From positions 1 through 64,000 of the forward strand of contig FLQS01000026.1 of the NCBI GenBank assembly GCA_900078375.1: DNA of 64,000 bases, read 5' to 3'. The DNA comes from an uncultured Mycobacterium sp. Lineage in GTDB: Bacteria > Actinomycetota > Actinomycetes > Mycobacteriales > Mycobacteriaceae. Positions 1-8,160 of the stretch are shown in pieces. Both the position numbers and the translations under genes were made by a program. The notes beneath the pieces were generated by a model, which searched no databases, was not told where the DNA came from, and was given only the letters and a program-made list of their open reading frames with translations. The first letter of the stretch is position 1; the number at the start of each line of letters is the position of its first letter.

Positions 1-1533
1 GGTGACCGGCGGTGGCGGCGGCGCCTCGGTGGTGACCGGCGGTGGCGGCGGCGCTTGCACGATCTGGGTTTGGGTCACCGGCACGGGCGCCTGCTGCACC
101 GCCTGGTTCTGCACGGGTGCCGCCGACGGATCGCCGCTCGGTGCCGCGGTCGCCGGTGCGGCTTGCGGCGTGGAGGTGATGCTCGGCGTCGGCGTGACCG
201 GAGCGACGCTGCTGTCGGCGGTGAGCGCCACCGCGGTTCCGGCACCGGCCAAGACGATCACGCCCAGCGCGGCAGCCACCACGGGCATCGGCCGCCGATA
301 CCAGGCCGGTGCGCTTTCCTTGGCGCTCGCGGGATCGACGGGATCCGGCTCGAAGTCCAGCATCGGGCGGGCAATGGGCGCCACGCGCTCGTTGAGGTCA
401 GCGGGGGCCGGTACCGGCTCGGCCAGCGGGGCCAGGTCGGGCGCCTCGGACCAGGCCAGGGCGACGCCGGTCGCGGGGGCTTGTTCGATCGGCGCAACCG
501 GCGCCGCGAGCACGACCGGGGCCGGCGCCATCGCGGTGGCACTGTCGTCGGCCGGTCCGCGCGCGGCGCGCAGCGCGCCACCGATCGCGCCGGTGAGGCT
601 CGGGCGCGGAGTGGTGATCACCGGAACCCGAAGGTGCTCGGACAGGGTCGTGGTGATGACGGGGATGGCGGCGCCTCCGCCGATCGAGGCCACCGCGGCC
701 AGGTCGGTCGGCCGGACGCCGGCGCGTTCCATGGTGTCCTGCAGAACGGCGACGAACTCGGACAGTGCGCGGCCCGCCGCGTCGTCGAGCTCGGTGCGCG
801 TCAGCCGGACGTCACCGCGGAAGTTGGGCAGCTCGGCGGGCAAGGCCGTGACCGTGACGGTCGACAGACGCTCCTTGGCCGCCCGGCACTGAGCCCGCAG
901 CCGGGTCAGCGACCCGATCGCGGAGGTGCCGGTGACGTCGAACGTTCCGCCGGCCGATAACTCCGCGACCACGTGGGCCAGCAGGCCCTGATCGATCAGG
1001 TCACCGGAGAAGTCGTGGTGGCGCAGGGTCGGCCCGATCGGGGTGAGGCCGTCGACCAGCGTGACCGACGTCCCGCTGCCGCCGAAATCGCACAGGGCGA
1101 CCACGCCACGGGTCGGCAGCCCTGGGTTGGCTGCCAGCGCGGTCAACGCGGCGGTGGTGTCCGGGATCAGCAGCGGCTCTTCGGCCGCCCACTCGGGGAT
1201 CTGCCGGATCGCCGCGCGCAGCGCCTCGACGGCCGACGGCCGCCAGTGCGCGGGGTAGGTGATCGCGGTTGCCGGCGGCAATCGCCGGCCTGATGTGGCG
1301 GCGTAGGCGAGCGACCGCAGCGCGTCGGCCAGCAAAGTCGAGGCGTGATGCACCGAGCCGTCGGATGCCACGATGCCGACCGGGTCACCGACGCGGTCCA
1401 CGAAATCACTGATCACCATGCCGCCGGGCAGCGTGACCACGGGGGCACGAGTGACCGAATTATCCGGTGTGACCGCGGCCAATGTGGTTGCGCCGACCGA
1501 CAGGCCGACCGCTGGCCTCGTTGGGTCTGTCAT
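1..1533 (-). CDS. Hsp70-like (DnaK-fold) protein with C-terminal membrane anchor and Pro-rich tail, partial
   Basis: Read from the ATG at 1533 leftwards, the frame stays open to the window edge, so the C-terminus is missing. The first 270 or so residues look like an actin/Hsp70 nucleotide-binding fold: an N-terminal 'VGLSVGATT' in place of the DnaK phosphate-1 loop, 'ALCDFGGSGTSVTL' (phosphate 2) and 'AAVASIGGGAAIPVI' (adenosine-binding loop). A charged linker is followed by one hydrophobic segment ('PVVAAALGVIVLAGAGTAVAL'-like, about residues 405-425) and then a Pro/Thr/Gln-rich tail with repeated 'PPPPPVT' blocks. No DnaK substrate-binding domain is seen. Mycobacteria have such membrane-anchored Hsp70-family proteins with an exported Pro-rich tail. 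Client and function are unknown, so a general chaperone role is not implied. Confidence 0.75.
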   Translation of the reverse strand, partial: MTDPTRPAVGLSVGATTLAAVTPDNSVTRAPVVTLPGGMVISDFVDRVGDPVGIVASDGSVHHASTLLADALRSLAYAATSGRRLPPATAITYPAHWRPSAVEALRAAIRQIPEWAAEEPLLIPDTTAALTALAANPGLPTRGVVALCDFGGSGTSVTLVDGLTPIGPTLRHHDFSGDLIDQGLLAHVVAELSAGGTFDVTGTSAIGSLTRLRAQCRAAKERLSTVTVTALPAELPNFRGDVRLTRTELDDAAGRALSEFVAVLQDTMERAGVRPTDLAAVASIGGGAAIPVITTTLSEHLRVPVITTPRPSLTGAIGGALRAARGPADDSATAMAPAPVVLAAPVAPIEQAPATGVALAWSEAPDLAPLAEPVPAPADLNERVAPIARPMLDFEPDPVDPASAKESAPAWYRRPMPVVAAALGVIVLAGAGTAVALTADSSVAPVTPTPSITSTPQAAPATAAPSGDPSAAPVQNQAVQQAPVPVTQTQIVQAPPPPPVTTEAPPPPPVT

Positions 1534-1639
1534 GTCGTCCAATCCGGGCTGCCCCAGCCTGAACAGTAGGCATGCGGGTAGCCCCAGCGCCGTTCTTCGG
1601 ATTCACCAAAGATGTCGGCCTGGGTACCCGGGGCGTTAC

Positions 1640-2710
1640 TCAGCGAATCGTGCCGCGCCCCGGGATCAGGGGCAGTTCCAGCGGTGTGACCCAGCCCGGG
1701 GGCAGGTCGTTGACGGCCGGTACCGCGTTGAGCGCGCGCAGTCCGGTCGACAGGCAGCCCGCGGTCGCGGCGTCCCGCCCCGAGCCGTCTGTGAACCTAA
1801 ACGCCGTCTCTTGGAAGATGCTGGGGGTGCCCTGGATATCGACTCGGTAGACGTCGTCCTGGGTGCCCGACGGCCAGTCCGGGGCGGCGTCCTGACCAAT
1901 GCGGTTGACATGTTCCAGCTGGATCCGGGTCTCACCCTGGTAGACGCCATTGATGGTGAACCGCACCGCCGCGACGTTGCCGGCCGGGATGACGCCCTTG
2001 ACGGTCTTGCGCTCGGTGGGGGTCACCCACTTCTCCCAGGTGGTGGTGATCTCGTCGAGCTCGATGCCGGCGGCATAGGCGATCATCGGCACCGTCGCCC
2101 CCCAGGCGAACACCAGGATGTCGGAGTTCTCCAGCAGCGGCTTGAACTCGGGTTCGCGGCCGATGCCCATCTCGAACTCGTAGTCACCCTCGTAGTTCGT
2201 GTAGTCCAGCAACTCCGAGGCGCGGACCAGACGCACCCGGGAGGTCAGACCCATCAGCGTCATCGGGAACAGGTCGTTGGCGAAGCCGGGGTCGATCCCG
2301 GTGGTGAAGCACGACGACTGGCCCGCCTCGCAGGCCTGGGTGATCGGGTCGATCCAGTTCGGCGGATTCAGATGCATCTTCGGCCACACCCACGGGGTCA
2401 TCGCCGTCGAGCACACGTCGATACCGGCCCGCAGGAACCGTGAAATCAGGTCGATGTTGGCGTCGGCGTGCGCCGCGGTCGGCCCGTAATGCACCAGCGC
2501 ATCGGGCTTCAGTGCGATCAGCGCGTCGACGTCATCGGTTGCCGCCAAGCCGATTTCGGGGATCTCGCAGATCGTCCCGACATCGACACCGACCTTGGCG
2601 GGATTGCTGACGCCGACCCCGACCAGCTCGAACTCAGGGTGTGCCACGACTTCGGGAATGACCATCCGGCCGACAAAACCAGTACCCCAGATCACGATTC
2701 GCTTCGCCAT
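1640..2710 (-). CDS. NAD(P)-dependent amine dehydrogenase / dihydrodipicolinate reductase-like protein
   Basis: A 356-residue protein with an N-terminal Rossmann fold: 'IVIWGTGFVGRMVIPEV' at residues 5-21 gives a GxGxxG dinucleotide loop. The rest resembles the family annotated in actinobacteria as NAD(P)H-dependent amine dehydrogenase or dihydrodipicolinate reductase-like (2,4-diaminopentanoate dehydrogenase type). The 'TTGIDPGFANDLFPM' stretch in the middle is characteristic of that group. The start at 2710 is chosen because the Rossmann strand begins five residues later. Substrate cannot be deduced. It lies downstream of marR on the same strand with a 35-bp gap, so the two may be co-transcribed. 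Confidence 0.7.
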   Translation of the reverse strand: MAKRIVIWGTGFVGRMVIPEVVAHPEFELVGVGVSNPAKVGVDVGTICEIPEIGLAATDDVDALIALKPDALVHYGPTAAHADANIDLISRFLRAGIDVCSTAMTPWVWPKMHLNPPNWIDPITQACEAGQSSCFTTGIDPGFANDLFPMTLMGLTSRVRLVRASELLDYTNYEGDYEFEMGIGREPEFKPLLENSDILVFAWGATVPMIAYAAGIELDEITTTWEKWVTPTERKTVKGVIPAGNVAAVRFTINGVYQGETRIQLEHVNRIGQDAAPDWPSGTQDDVYRVDIQGTPSIFQETAFRFTDGSGRDAATAGCLSTGLRALNAVPAVNDLPPGWVTPLELPLIPGRGTIR

Positions 2711-2745
2711 GGCTGCAGCCTAGGCGCGCGTCGCGCCGAATCAGA

Positions 2746-3249
2746 TCACTTGTCCCGGTCCTTGGAAGTGCGGCTTTTGCGTGGTGCGGCCGAGCGTGGT
2801 GGTCCGTCGCGCATGTGGTCCCGTACACGACTCATGAGGTCGCCGAGGGTGCGCACATCCCGATCCGACAGCGAGCCGAACAACAAGCCGCGGACGACCT
2901 CGATATGGCCGGGCAACACCTTCGCGAGACGCGCTCGGCCCGCCTCGGTGATGTCGACGACGGTGGCCCGCTGGTCGACGGCGCTGGCCTCCCGGGTGAT
3001 GAGGCCGTCAGATTCCAAGAGTCCAGCCTGATGGGTCAGGCCGCTGCGGCTGTAGACAACGCCGTCGGCCAGCTCGGTCATGGTGAGGGGCCGGTCGGCG
3101 TCGGCGAGCTTGGCCAAGATCTCGAACTGCACGTAGCTCAGCCCACCCTCGGCCCGCAGCTGCTGCTGCACGGCGTACTCGAGCAGGCTCGCCGCCTCGG
3201 TCAGCGCGAAATACGTGCGCATTTGCCCGGGCTGGAGGGATTTCGCCAT
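2746..3249 (-). CDS. MarR-family transcriptional regulator
   Basis: A 167-residue winged-helix protein. Residues about 45-125 carry the MarR fold: 'LSYVQFEILAKLADA' (helix 2-3), 'LTMTELADGVVYSRSGLTHQ' (HTH with recognition helix), 'ESDGLITREASAVDQRATVVDITEAGR' (wing with the usual D-x-R). The C-terminus is basic ('RKSRTSKDRDK'). It is divergent from the MDR oxidoreductase at 3357, and the shared 107-bp gap holds three copies of a 16-bp palindrome, the nearest 14 bp upstream of this start codon. It is probably an autorepressor that also controls the oxidoreductase. The ligand is unknown. Confidence 0.9.
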   Translation of the reverse strand: MAKSLQPGQMRTYFALTEAASLLEYAVQQQLRAEGGLSYVQFEILAKLADADRPLTMTELADGVVYSRSGLTHQAGLLESDGLITREASAVDQRATVVDITEAGRARLAKVLPGHIEVVRGLLFGSLSDRDVRTLGDLMSRVRDHMRDGPPRSAAPRKSRTSKDRDK

Positions 3250-3263
3250 GACTGGATCCTAAT

Positions 3264-3336
3264 GCTTCGACTTTGAAGCGGAATGTTTCAATCTCGAAGC
3301 ATGTTACTGGCAGTGCAACTGCTTCAACATCGAAGC
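3264..3336. promoter_or_regulatory. Three copies of a 16-bp palindrome, likely MarR operators
   Basis: Sites at 3264-3279 (GCTTCGACTTTGAAGC), 3285-3300 (GTTTCAATCTCGAAGC) and 3321-3336 (GCTTCAACATCGAAGC) fit GCTTCRAYHTYGAAGC. The first two start 21 bp apart (two helical turns), the third 36 bp further. They fill the divergent marR/oxidoreductase promoter region, and the last ends 20 bp before the oxidoreductase ATG. Binding by the adjacent MarR protein is inferred from position. Confidence 0.75.
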
Positions 3337-3356
3337 AACTAACCCAGGAGGCCATC

Positions 3357-4298
3357 ATGAAAGCAGCGCTCTACCATCGTTACGGCGGCAGCGAAGTTCT
3401 GGAGTACACCGACGTCGAGCGCCCCACACCCGGTGCGGGGCAAGTTCTGGTCAAGGCGGCAGGAACGTCGTTCAATCCCGTCGATGCCGGTATCCGCGGC
3501 GGCTACCTGACCGAGGTGTTCCCGATCAGTTTCCCGCACGTGCCGGGCATCGATGTCGCGGGCACGATCGCCGAACTCGGCGACGGGGTCGACACATGGC
3601 ATGTCGGCGACGCCGTCGTCGGGCTGCTTCCGATGGACACCGACGGCGCCGCCGCGGAATATGTGCTGGCTCCGGCCGAGGTACTGGCGCCCGCACCGCA
3701 GACGGTGGCTCTGCCCGATTCCGCCGCGCTGCCGACCGTCGGACTGACGGCCTGGCAGGCACTGTTCGAGATTGCCGACCTGAAGGCCGCGCAGACGATC
3801 CTGATCAACGGTGCCGGCGGGGCGGTCGGCGGTTATGCGGTCCAGCTCGCCAAGCAAGCCGGTGCGATTGTCACCGCGACAACGAAACCATCCAGCGCGC
3901 AGCGTCTGCGACGCTACGGAGCCGATCGGCTCATCGACTACATCGACTACGACTCCACACCACTGACGCTCGAGGGACGGCCCTTCGACATGGTACTCAA
4001 CTTGGTCAGCACCTCGCCCGAGGAAACGGCGGCGTTGGCAAGCCTGGTCGTCGACGGCGGATTCTTGGTCGGCACAATGACATCGGGCCCGGACGATCCT
4101 CAGCGCGGGCTGCGCGCACAACGGATCTTTGTCCGTAGCGACGCCACGCAACTGGCCGACCTGGTCGCCCGCGTCGATGCCGGACAGCTACGGATCGACG
4201 TCGCCGAACGCCGCCCGCTGTCCGAGATCGCCGCAGTACACGACGCGGCCGACGCGGGCCGCCTGCCCGGCAAGACGATTCTCACACCAGCCGATTAG
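3357..4298 (+). CDS. NADP-dependent zinc-independent MDR oxidoreductase (quinone oxidoreductase type)
   Basis: The product has 313 residues. The start at 3357 is preferred over the in-frame codon at 3273, because an AGGAGG ribosome site lies 6 bp before it and the protein then opens with the family's 'MKAALYHRYGG'. The N-terminal GroES-like domain has 'FNPVDAGIRGG' and 'HVPGIDVAGTI'. The nucleotide-binding domain has 'ILINGAGGAVGGYAVQLAKQ' (AxGGxG loop). Structural zinc cysteines are absent, as in quinone oxidoreductases. The operator array upstream suggests MarR control and an inducible redox or detoxification role. It converges with the Rieske gene, the stop codons overlapping by 4 bp. Confidence 0.85.
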   Translation: MKAALYHRYGGSEVLEYTDVERPTPGAGQVLVKAAGTSFNPVDAGIRGGYLTEVFPISFPHVPGIDVAGTIAELGDGVDTWHVGDAVVGLLPMDTDGAAAEYVLAPAEVLAPAPQTVALPDSAALPTVGLTAWQALFEIADLKAAQTILINGAGGAVGGYAVQLAKQAGAIVTATTKPSSAQRLRRYGADRLIDYIDYDSTPLTLEGRPFDMVLNLVSTSPEETAALASLVVDGGFLVGTMTSGPDDPQRGLRAQRIFVRSDATQLADLVARVDAGQLRIDVAERRPLSEIAAVHDAADAGRLPGKTILTPAD

Positions 4299-5290
4299 CC
4301 GGAAGCCTTGTCGCGCAGCGCGAATCGGCGCTCAGCGTAGGCCAGGTCGTCGCGCCACAGCCGCGCGGCTGCCAGGCGCACCAACGGGGTGATCAGTGGC
4401 GCGACGCGCAGGGAGCGATGGAATCCGGTGCGGTCGGATTGCGCGACGACGGCTTCGATCACCGCGGTCCTCGGGCGCCCGTCAGGCCCTGGTCCCATGG
4501 GGGTGGCGTGGGTCTCGACAACGCTGCCGGCGCCCTCGCCGTCGACGATCCGCATGACGATGGTTCGCGGTTCCGGTGCGGTGAATTCGGCGATCACCGG
4601 CACCCCGAACCGTCCCATCCGGAACGTGACCGCCACCTGGAACCGGTCCGCGTCCTCGCCGGCGTCGACCGGTGGTGCGCTGAGCACCTCCAACTGGGTG
4701 AACGAGTACGGATGGAACCACGCGCCATGCCACGGGTCGAGCCGGTTGGCGATGATGTCGGACGGTTCGCACACACCTTCGGCCCGGGCCACCGCGGCCA
4801 GCCGTGCACCGGTGGGCCTGGCCGGGATCACCGGGGCGTCCAGTGCCGGTTCACCCCCGACAGTGTCGAGCCGGACCCAGGCCAGCACGCCGTCGTCGAA
4901 GGTAGGCAACGGCTTCCAGCCGAACTCGCGGCCACCGTCGAGGCGAAGGCCGTGCCATGGGCAGATCAGGCTGCCGCAGTCGATCTTCCCTGTTGCGAGG
5001 TCGGCGCCGAGATGGGGGCATATCGCGGGCCCGACGTGCAACTGACGCTGCTGATCGCGCCAGGCGACGATGTCAATGCCGCCGACCCGGGTGCCGAAGG
5101 GCCGGTGAGTGCCGATATCGGTACTGGCGCCAAAGACATACCAATTGCCGCTGGGCCGATTCTCGGCGCGCCGCAGCGCGGCATCGATCACGGCCGGCTG
5201 GGCATCGGCGTACGTGGGCCGCTGCCGCGCCCAGTCCGCTTTCGGGATAAGTTGCAGCGGAATGGTTTTCATCCGAGACCGCAGACTCAT
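4295..5290 (-). CDS. Rieske [2Fe-2S] protein of the carotenoid operon (DUF5914-like)
   Basis: 331 residues from the ATG at 5290, whose ATGA overlaps the crtU stop by 4 bp; a longer in-frame opening to 5716 lies inside crtU and is rejected. A Rieske cluster site is clear: 'CPHLGADLA' and, 16 residues on, 'CPWHGLRLDGG' (C-x-H ... C-x-x-H). The remaining 200 residues form a ring-hydroxylase-like C-terminal region ('NRLDPWHGAWFHPYSF'), where H-x4-H could be part of a mononuclear-iron site. It is the last gene of the operon, so it may hydroxylate or otherwise tailor the carotenoid ring. That role is inferred from position and fold. Similar proteins in actinomycete carotenoid loci are uncharacterised as far as I know. 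Confidence 0.75.
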   Translation of the reverse strand: MSLRSRMKTIPLQLIPKADWARQRPTYADAQPAVIDAALRRAENRPSGNWYVFGASTDIGTHRPFGTRVGGIDIVAWRDQQRQLHVGPAICPHLGADLATGKIDCGSLICPWHGLRLDGGREFGWKPLPTFDDGVLAWVRLDTVGGEPALDAPVIPARPTGARLAAVARAEGVCEPSDIIANRLDPWHGAWFHPYSFTQLEVLSAPPVDAGEDADRFQVAVTFRMGRFGVPVIAEFTAPEPRTIVMRIVDGEGAGSVVETHATPMGPGPDGRPRTAVIEAVVAQSDRTGFHRSLRVAPLITPLVRLAAARLWRDDLAYAERRFALRDKASG

Positions 5291-6822
5291 GACGCGCGCC
5301 TTTCCCGGCTGGCCAGCCAGCGCAGCACCGGGGAGCGCCCGCGCACCGGAACGGTGTGCAGGGTATGTCCATCCAGCCCCCAGCCGGCCAGCAACCGGTT
5401 GGCCGCCGACCAGCCGGTGGTGGCGGCGCGCTCCATCAACGCCACCGGCAGGTCGATGCGGATGCCATCGCCGGCCAGCATCAGCCCGGCGACCGGAGTG
5501 TCCACCGTCGGCCGGTCGCCGAACGCACCCGGACTGAACAGCGGACAGTCGTCGCGGACCAACAGCGTCTCCCCCACGATGCTCGCGTTCGCGGTCTCCG
5601 GGTACAGCTGGTGCAGACGGGTCATCATGCGCTGACGCAGGTCCTCGACATCCGGCGCCTCGCCCACCGAGTAGGAGTGCACCTCGACGACCGAACCACG
5701 TTGTGCGCGGGCCCATTGCGCGGCCTGCACTTCGTAGTTACTCACCACGCTGATGTTGTCGATGGGCTCGAGGCCGCCGGTCCCCAGGAACGCTGGCCGG
5801 TCAGCGTCGACCGGCCGGTCCAGCCAGAGCCGCTGCACAGCGAACGGCGGCGCGGTCCGCAACCGCCGCACCTGTCCGCGCCAGCCCTCATCGCCCAGCT
5901 CCGGTGAGGCCGCCACGATCTGTTGCAGCGCGGAAATATCGGTGGCCAGCACCACACCGTCGGCGTCGATGGTCCGTCCGGTCGAGTCGTGCACCTGCAA
6001 TACCCTGGTCCCGCCGACGCTGACCGATTCCGCGGACACTTCGGTGCGCAGCCGCACCCGCTGGCCGATCAGATACTGGCCCAACGGTTCCCACAGCGCG
6101 GTGTCGAAATTCGACTCTGCGACGTCGAAGACCAGCCCTTCGCTGGAGCCCAGGAAGTAGATGTGGAACATGGTCGCCAGCTCGGCTGCCGAGAGCCGAT
6201 CCGGCTTGGCGAAGAAGCTGCGCGCGAACACCTCGAACGCGAGGTGGCGCGCTGCGGGCGGAAAGTTGATGTCGGTCAAGAAGGTTTCGGCATCGAGGTC
6301 ATCGAGTTGTTGATAGATACCGGGAACCGACACAGCGGCCAGTGGGGCGGCCGCAATGGCGTTGAGCCGCACCAGATCGCGCATCCGGAACGTGGGGCTG
6401 CGCAACGCGAAGGCCAGCGCGTTCCACGGCGGAGTCTTGGGCAACCCCCGGAAGGTGTCACGACGACCGTGGCCGTCGATCAGCGGGTAGTCCTCGACCG
6501 GCCGCAGCCGCTCGAGTTCGGGGTCGGTGCGGCGCAACAGCATGCGCAGGTTGTAGTACTGGCGGAAGAACGCGTGGAAGCCACGATTGTTCGCCACCAG
6601 CGTGCCGTCACTCAGCTGTTCGGTCCAGCCACCGACCCGCCCACCGAGATACTCTTGTCGTTCCAGGAGATCCACGGAGACACCGCGTTCGGCGAGCCCG
6701 GTCGCTGCCGCCAGCCCCGCGATGCCTGCCCCCACGACAACGACGTGCGGCTTGCGCGGCAGCGTGTTGGCGTGCGGCGCCCCACGGGGCCCCGGGTGGG
6801 TGACGCGGCGGCCGTCGATCAT
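5287..6822 (-). CDS. crtU: Carotene desaturase/methylase CrtU (isorenieratene synthase type)
   Basis: 511 residues from the ATG at 6822, overlapping the methyltransferase stop by 4 bp. The FAD-binding N-terminus is 'VVVVGAGIAGLAAATGLAERG' followed by 'LLERQEYLGGRVGGW', and the C-terminal FAD motif is 'PVAGLMLAGDGIRIDLPVALME'. 'NNRGFHAFFRQYYNLR' marks the CrtU branch of phytoene-desaturase-like enzymes, which aromatise the beta-ionone rings of beta-carotene with methyl migration to give isorenieratene (leprotene in mycobacteria). It acts after the lycopene cyclase subunits encoded just upstream. The assignment comes from motif plus operon context; no other desaturase class fits the context as well. 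Confidence 0.85.
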   Translation of the reverse strand: MIDGRRVTHPGPRGAPHANTLPRKPHVVVVGAGIAGLAAATGLAERGVSVDLLERQEYLGGRVGGWTEQLSDGTLVANNRGFHAFFRQYYNLRMLLRRTDPELERLRPVEDYPLIDGHGRRDTFRGLPKTPPWNALAFALRSPTFRMRDLVRLNAIAAAPLAAVSVPGIYQQLDDLDAETFLTDINFPPAARHLAFEVFARSFFAKPDRLSAAELATMFHIYFLGSSEGLVFDVAESNFDTALWEPLGQYLIGQRVRLRTEVSAESVSVGGTRVLQVHDSTGRTIDADGVVLATDISALQQIVAASPELGDEGWRGQVRRLRTAPPFAVQRLWLDRPVDADRPAFLGTGGLEPIDNISVVSNYEVQAAQWARAQRGSVVEVHSYSVGEAPDVEDLRQRMMTRLHQLYPETANASIVGETLLVRDDCPLFSPGAFGDRPTVDTPVAGLMLAGDGIRIDLPVALMERAATTGWSAANRLLAGWGLDGHTLHTVPVRGRSPVLRWLASRERRAS

Positions 6823-7520
6823 CGCGGCACCTCCGCCAGAAAGGTGTGAACGATGTTGCGCTGCCAGCCACTCATCGTCTCGCTGTGTACGCCGGTGAAA
6901 CCCGCTGCGGCCAGCCGTCGTTGGAAGGCGGAGGTCCCGTCGAACATGTTCACACTGCGCCATAGGTGCCGGTACAGCGCGCTGTCCCTGGTCTGCCGCC
7001 AACCGGCCGGAATGATGATTCCCCAGCAGACCGCATTCCAGATCGCTTTGGCGGCACGTGAATCGCGCACCGAATATTCGTGCACGGCCAGCGTCCCGCC
7101 GGGCCGCAAGAGCTGGTGAAACGCTCGCAGTTGAGCATCGGGGTCGGCGAGGTTGCGCAAGAGGTAGGCGGCGAAGATACCGTCGAACGGACCGTGCACG
7201 CCGGCCTCGGCGATGGTTTCGATCGGGCTGTGCACGAACCGGACCGACTGGGGCCAGGACTTCGCGGTCGCCTCGGCCAACATGCCTGCCGAGGCGTCGA
7301 CGGCGATGATCTCGGCGTGCGGTGCCACCTCGAGCAGCGCGGCCGTCGACGCTCCCGTTCCGCAGCCCGCGTCGAGCAGTCGAAGCCCGTGACCGCCGTG
7401 TGGAATTCGCATCCGCCGTGCCGATATTCGCAGATGGTCGTGATAGCCGGGATTCGCGCCGACCAGCTTGTCGTAGGCGTGGGCGCCCACGTCGAAGGCG
7501 CCGGGAACGTCTATGGCCAT
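6819..7520 (-). CDS. Class I SAM-dependent methyltransferase in the carotenoid operon (CrtT-like)
   Basis: 233 residues. The start at 7520 overlaps crtYd by 10 bp and the stop overlaps crtU by 4 bp. Motif I is 'LRLLDAGCGTGASTAALL', the acidic loop is 'IIAVDASAGML', and post-I/motif II is 'FDGIFAAYLLRNLADPD', as in UbiE-like methyltransferases. Streptomyces isorenieratene clusters carry a methyltransferase called CrtT whose exact step is unsettled. This protein holds the equivalent position between cyclase and crtU, but orthology is inferred. A substrate could be a hydroxylated carotenoid made with the help of the Rieske protein. Confidence 0.8.
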   Translation of the reverse strand: MAIDVPGAFDVGAHAYDKLVGANPGYHDHLRISARRMRIPHGGHGLRLLDAGCGTGASTAALLEVAPHAEIIAVDASAGMLAEATAKSWPQSVRFVHSPIETIAEAGVHGPFDGIFAAYLLRNLADPDAQLRAFHQLLRPGGTLAVHEYSVRDSRAAKAIWNAVCWGIIIPAGWRQTRDSALYRHLWRSVNMFDGTSAFQRRLAAAGFTGVHSETMSGWQRNIVHTFLAEVPR

Positions 7521-7840
7521 TGCTGGTCCCCATCCTTGGGGCGCTGCTTCTCCCACAGCAACAGCACGGCGGTGACCATCGCCCAGCCGAACAGGAAGTC
7601 CTCCACCGGGATGTCCCACGGGAACCGCACCCCGGTGCTGTGCTGCTCGTTGTAGATGACGATCGGCGCCGACAGCTTGGTCAGCCATCCGTCGACGATC
7701 ACCTGGAATGCCACCACGATGGCAAAAGAGATCCAGTACTCGACCTTCCCGAACAACCCGGTGCGCAGCACCGCCAGTTCCAGCGCGACGACCACGACGA
7801 CCGCGACGACGGCGGGCAGGGTGTAGCCGAGCCCAGTCAT
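7511..7840 (-). CDS. crtYd: Lycopene cyclase subunit CrtYd
   Basis: A 109-residue membrane protein with three hydrophobic segments (about residues 5-22, 32-50, 76-96). It carries the heterodimeric cyclase motif 'FPWDIPVEDFLFGW' near residue 75. Together with CrtYc it cyclises lycopene to beta-carotene in actinobacteria. The start at 7840 overlaps the crtYc stop by 4 bp (ATGA), and the end overlaps the methyltransferase start by 10 bp, so translation is probably coupled. The c/d labels follow the operon order known from Brevibacterium and M. aurum. Confidence 0.88.
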   Translation of the reverse strand: MTGLGYTLPAVVAVVVVVALELAVLRTGLFGKVEYWISFAIVVAFQVIVDGWLTKLSAPIVIYNEQHSTGVRFPWDIPVEDFLFGWAMVTAVLLLWEKQRPKDGDQQWP

Positions 7841-8160
7841 CGGCGCCCGCGCACGGTGGCAAGGATCGCGCTGACCGCCGAATAGGTCAGCAGGCCGCAC
7901 ACCGGAATCACGATGAAAAACAACAACTCCTCCACAGGAATCGAGAACCCGACGTCGGCACCGCTGACGTAGCGCGGATTGTAAGTCCACACGTGCGCCG
8001 CGATGGCGATCGCATCCCAGACGACGAACACCAGCGCCACCGGGCCGACCGACAACAGCAGCCGCACCGGTTGGCGGTAGACCCCGGAACCAAAGATCTC
8101 CAGCGGCGCGGTGATCAGCAGGCAGGCAGCGAGCACGATCAGGTACTGCCAACGATCCAT
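7837..8160 (-). CDS. crtYc: Lycopene cyclase subunit CrtYc
   Basis: A 107-residue membrane protein beginning 'MDRWQYLIVLAACLLITAP', with three membrane segments and the motif 'FSIPVEELLFFIVIPV' (PVEExxFF), the partner of the PVED motif in CrtYd. Its ATG shares one base with the crtB stop (TGATG). The two small subunits form the heterodimeric lycopene beta-cyclase of actinobacteria, unlike the single-chain CrtY or CrtL of other bacteria. Confidence 0.88.
   Translation of the reverse strand: MDRWQYLIVLAACLLITAPLEIFGSGVYRQPVRLLLSVGPVALVFVVWDAIAIAAHVWTYNPRYVSGADVGFSIPVEELLFFIVIPVCGLLTYSAVSAILATVRGRR

Noticed and set aside
5291..5716. N-terminal extension of the Rieske protein
   Set aside because: Lies in another frame inside crtU; the Rieske protein starts at the coupled ATG at 5290.
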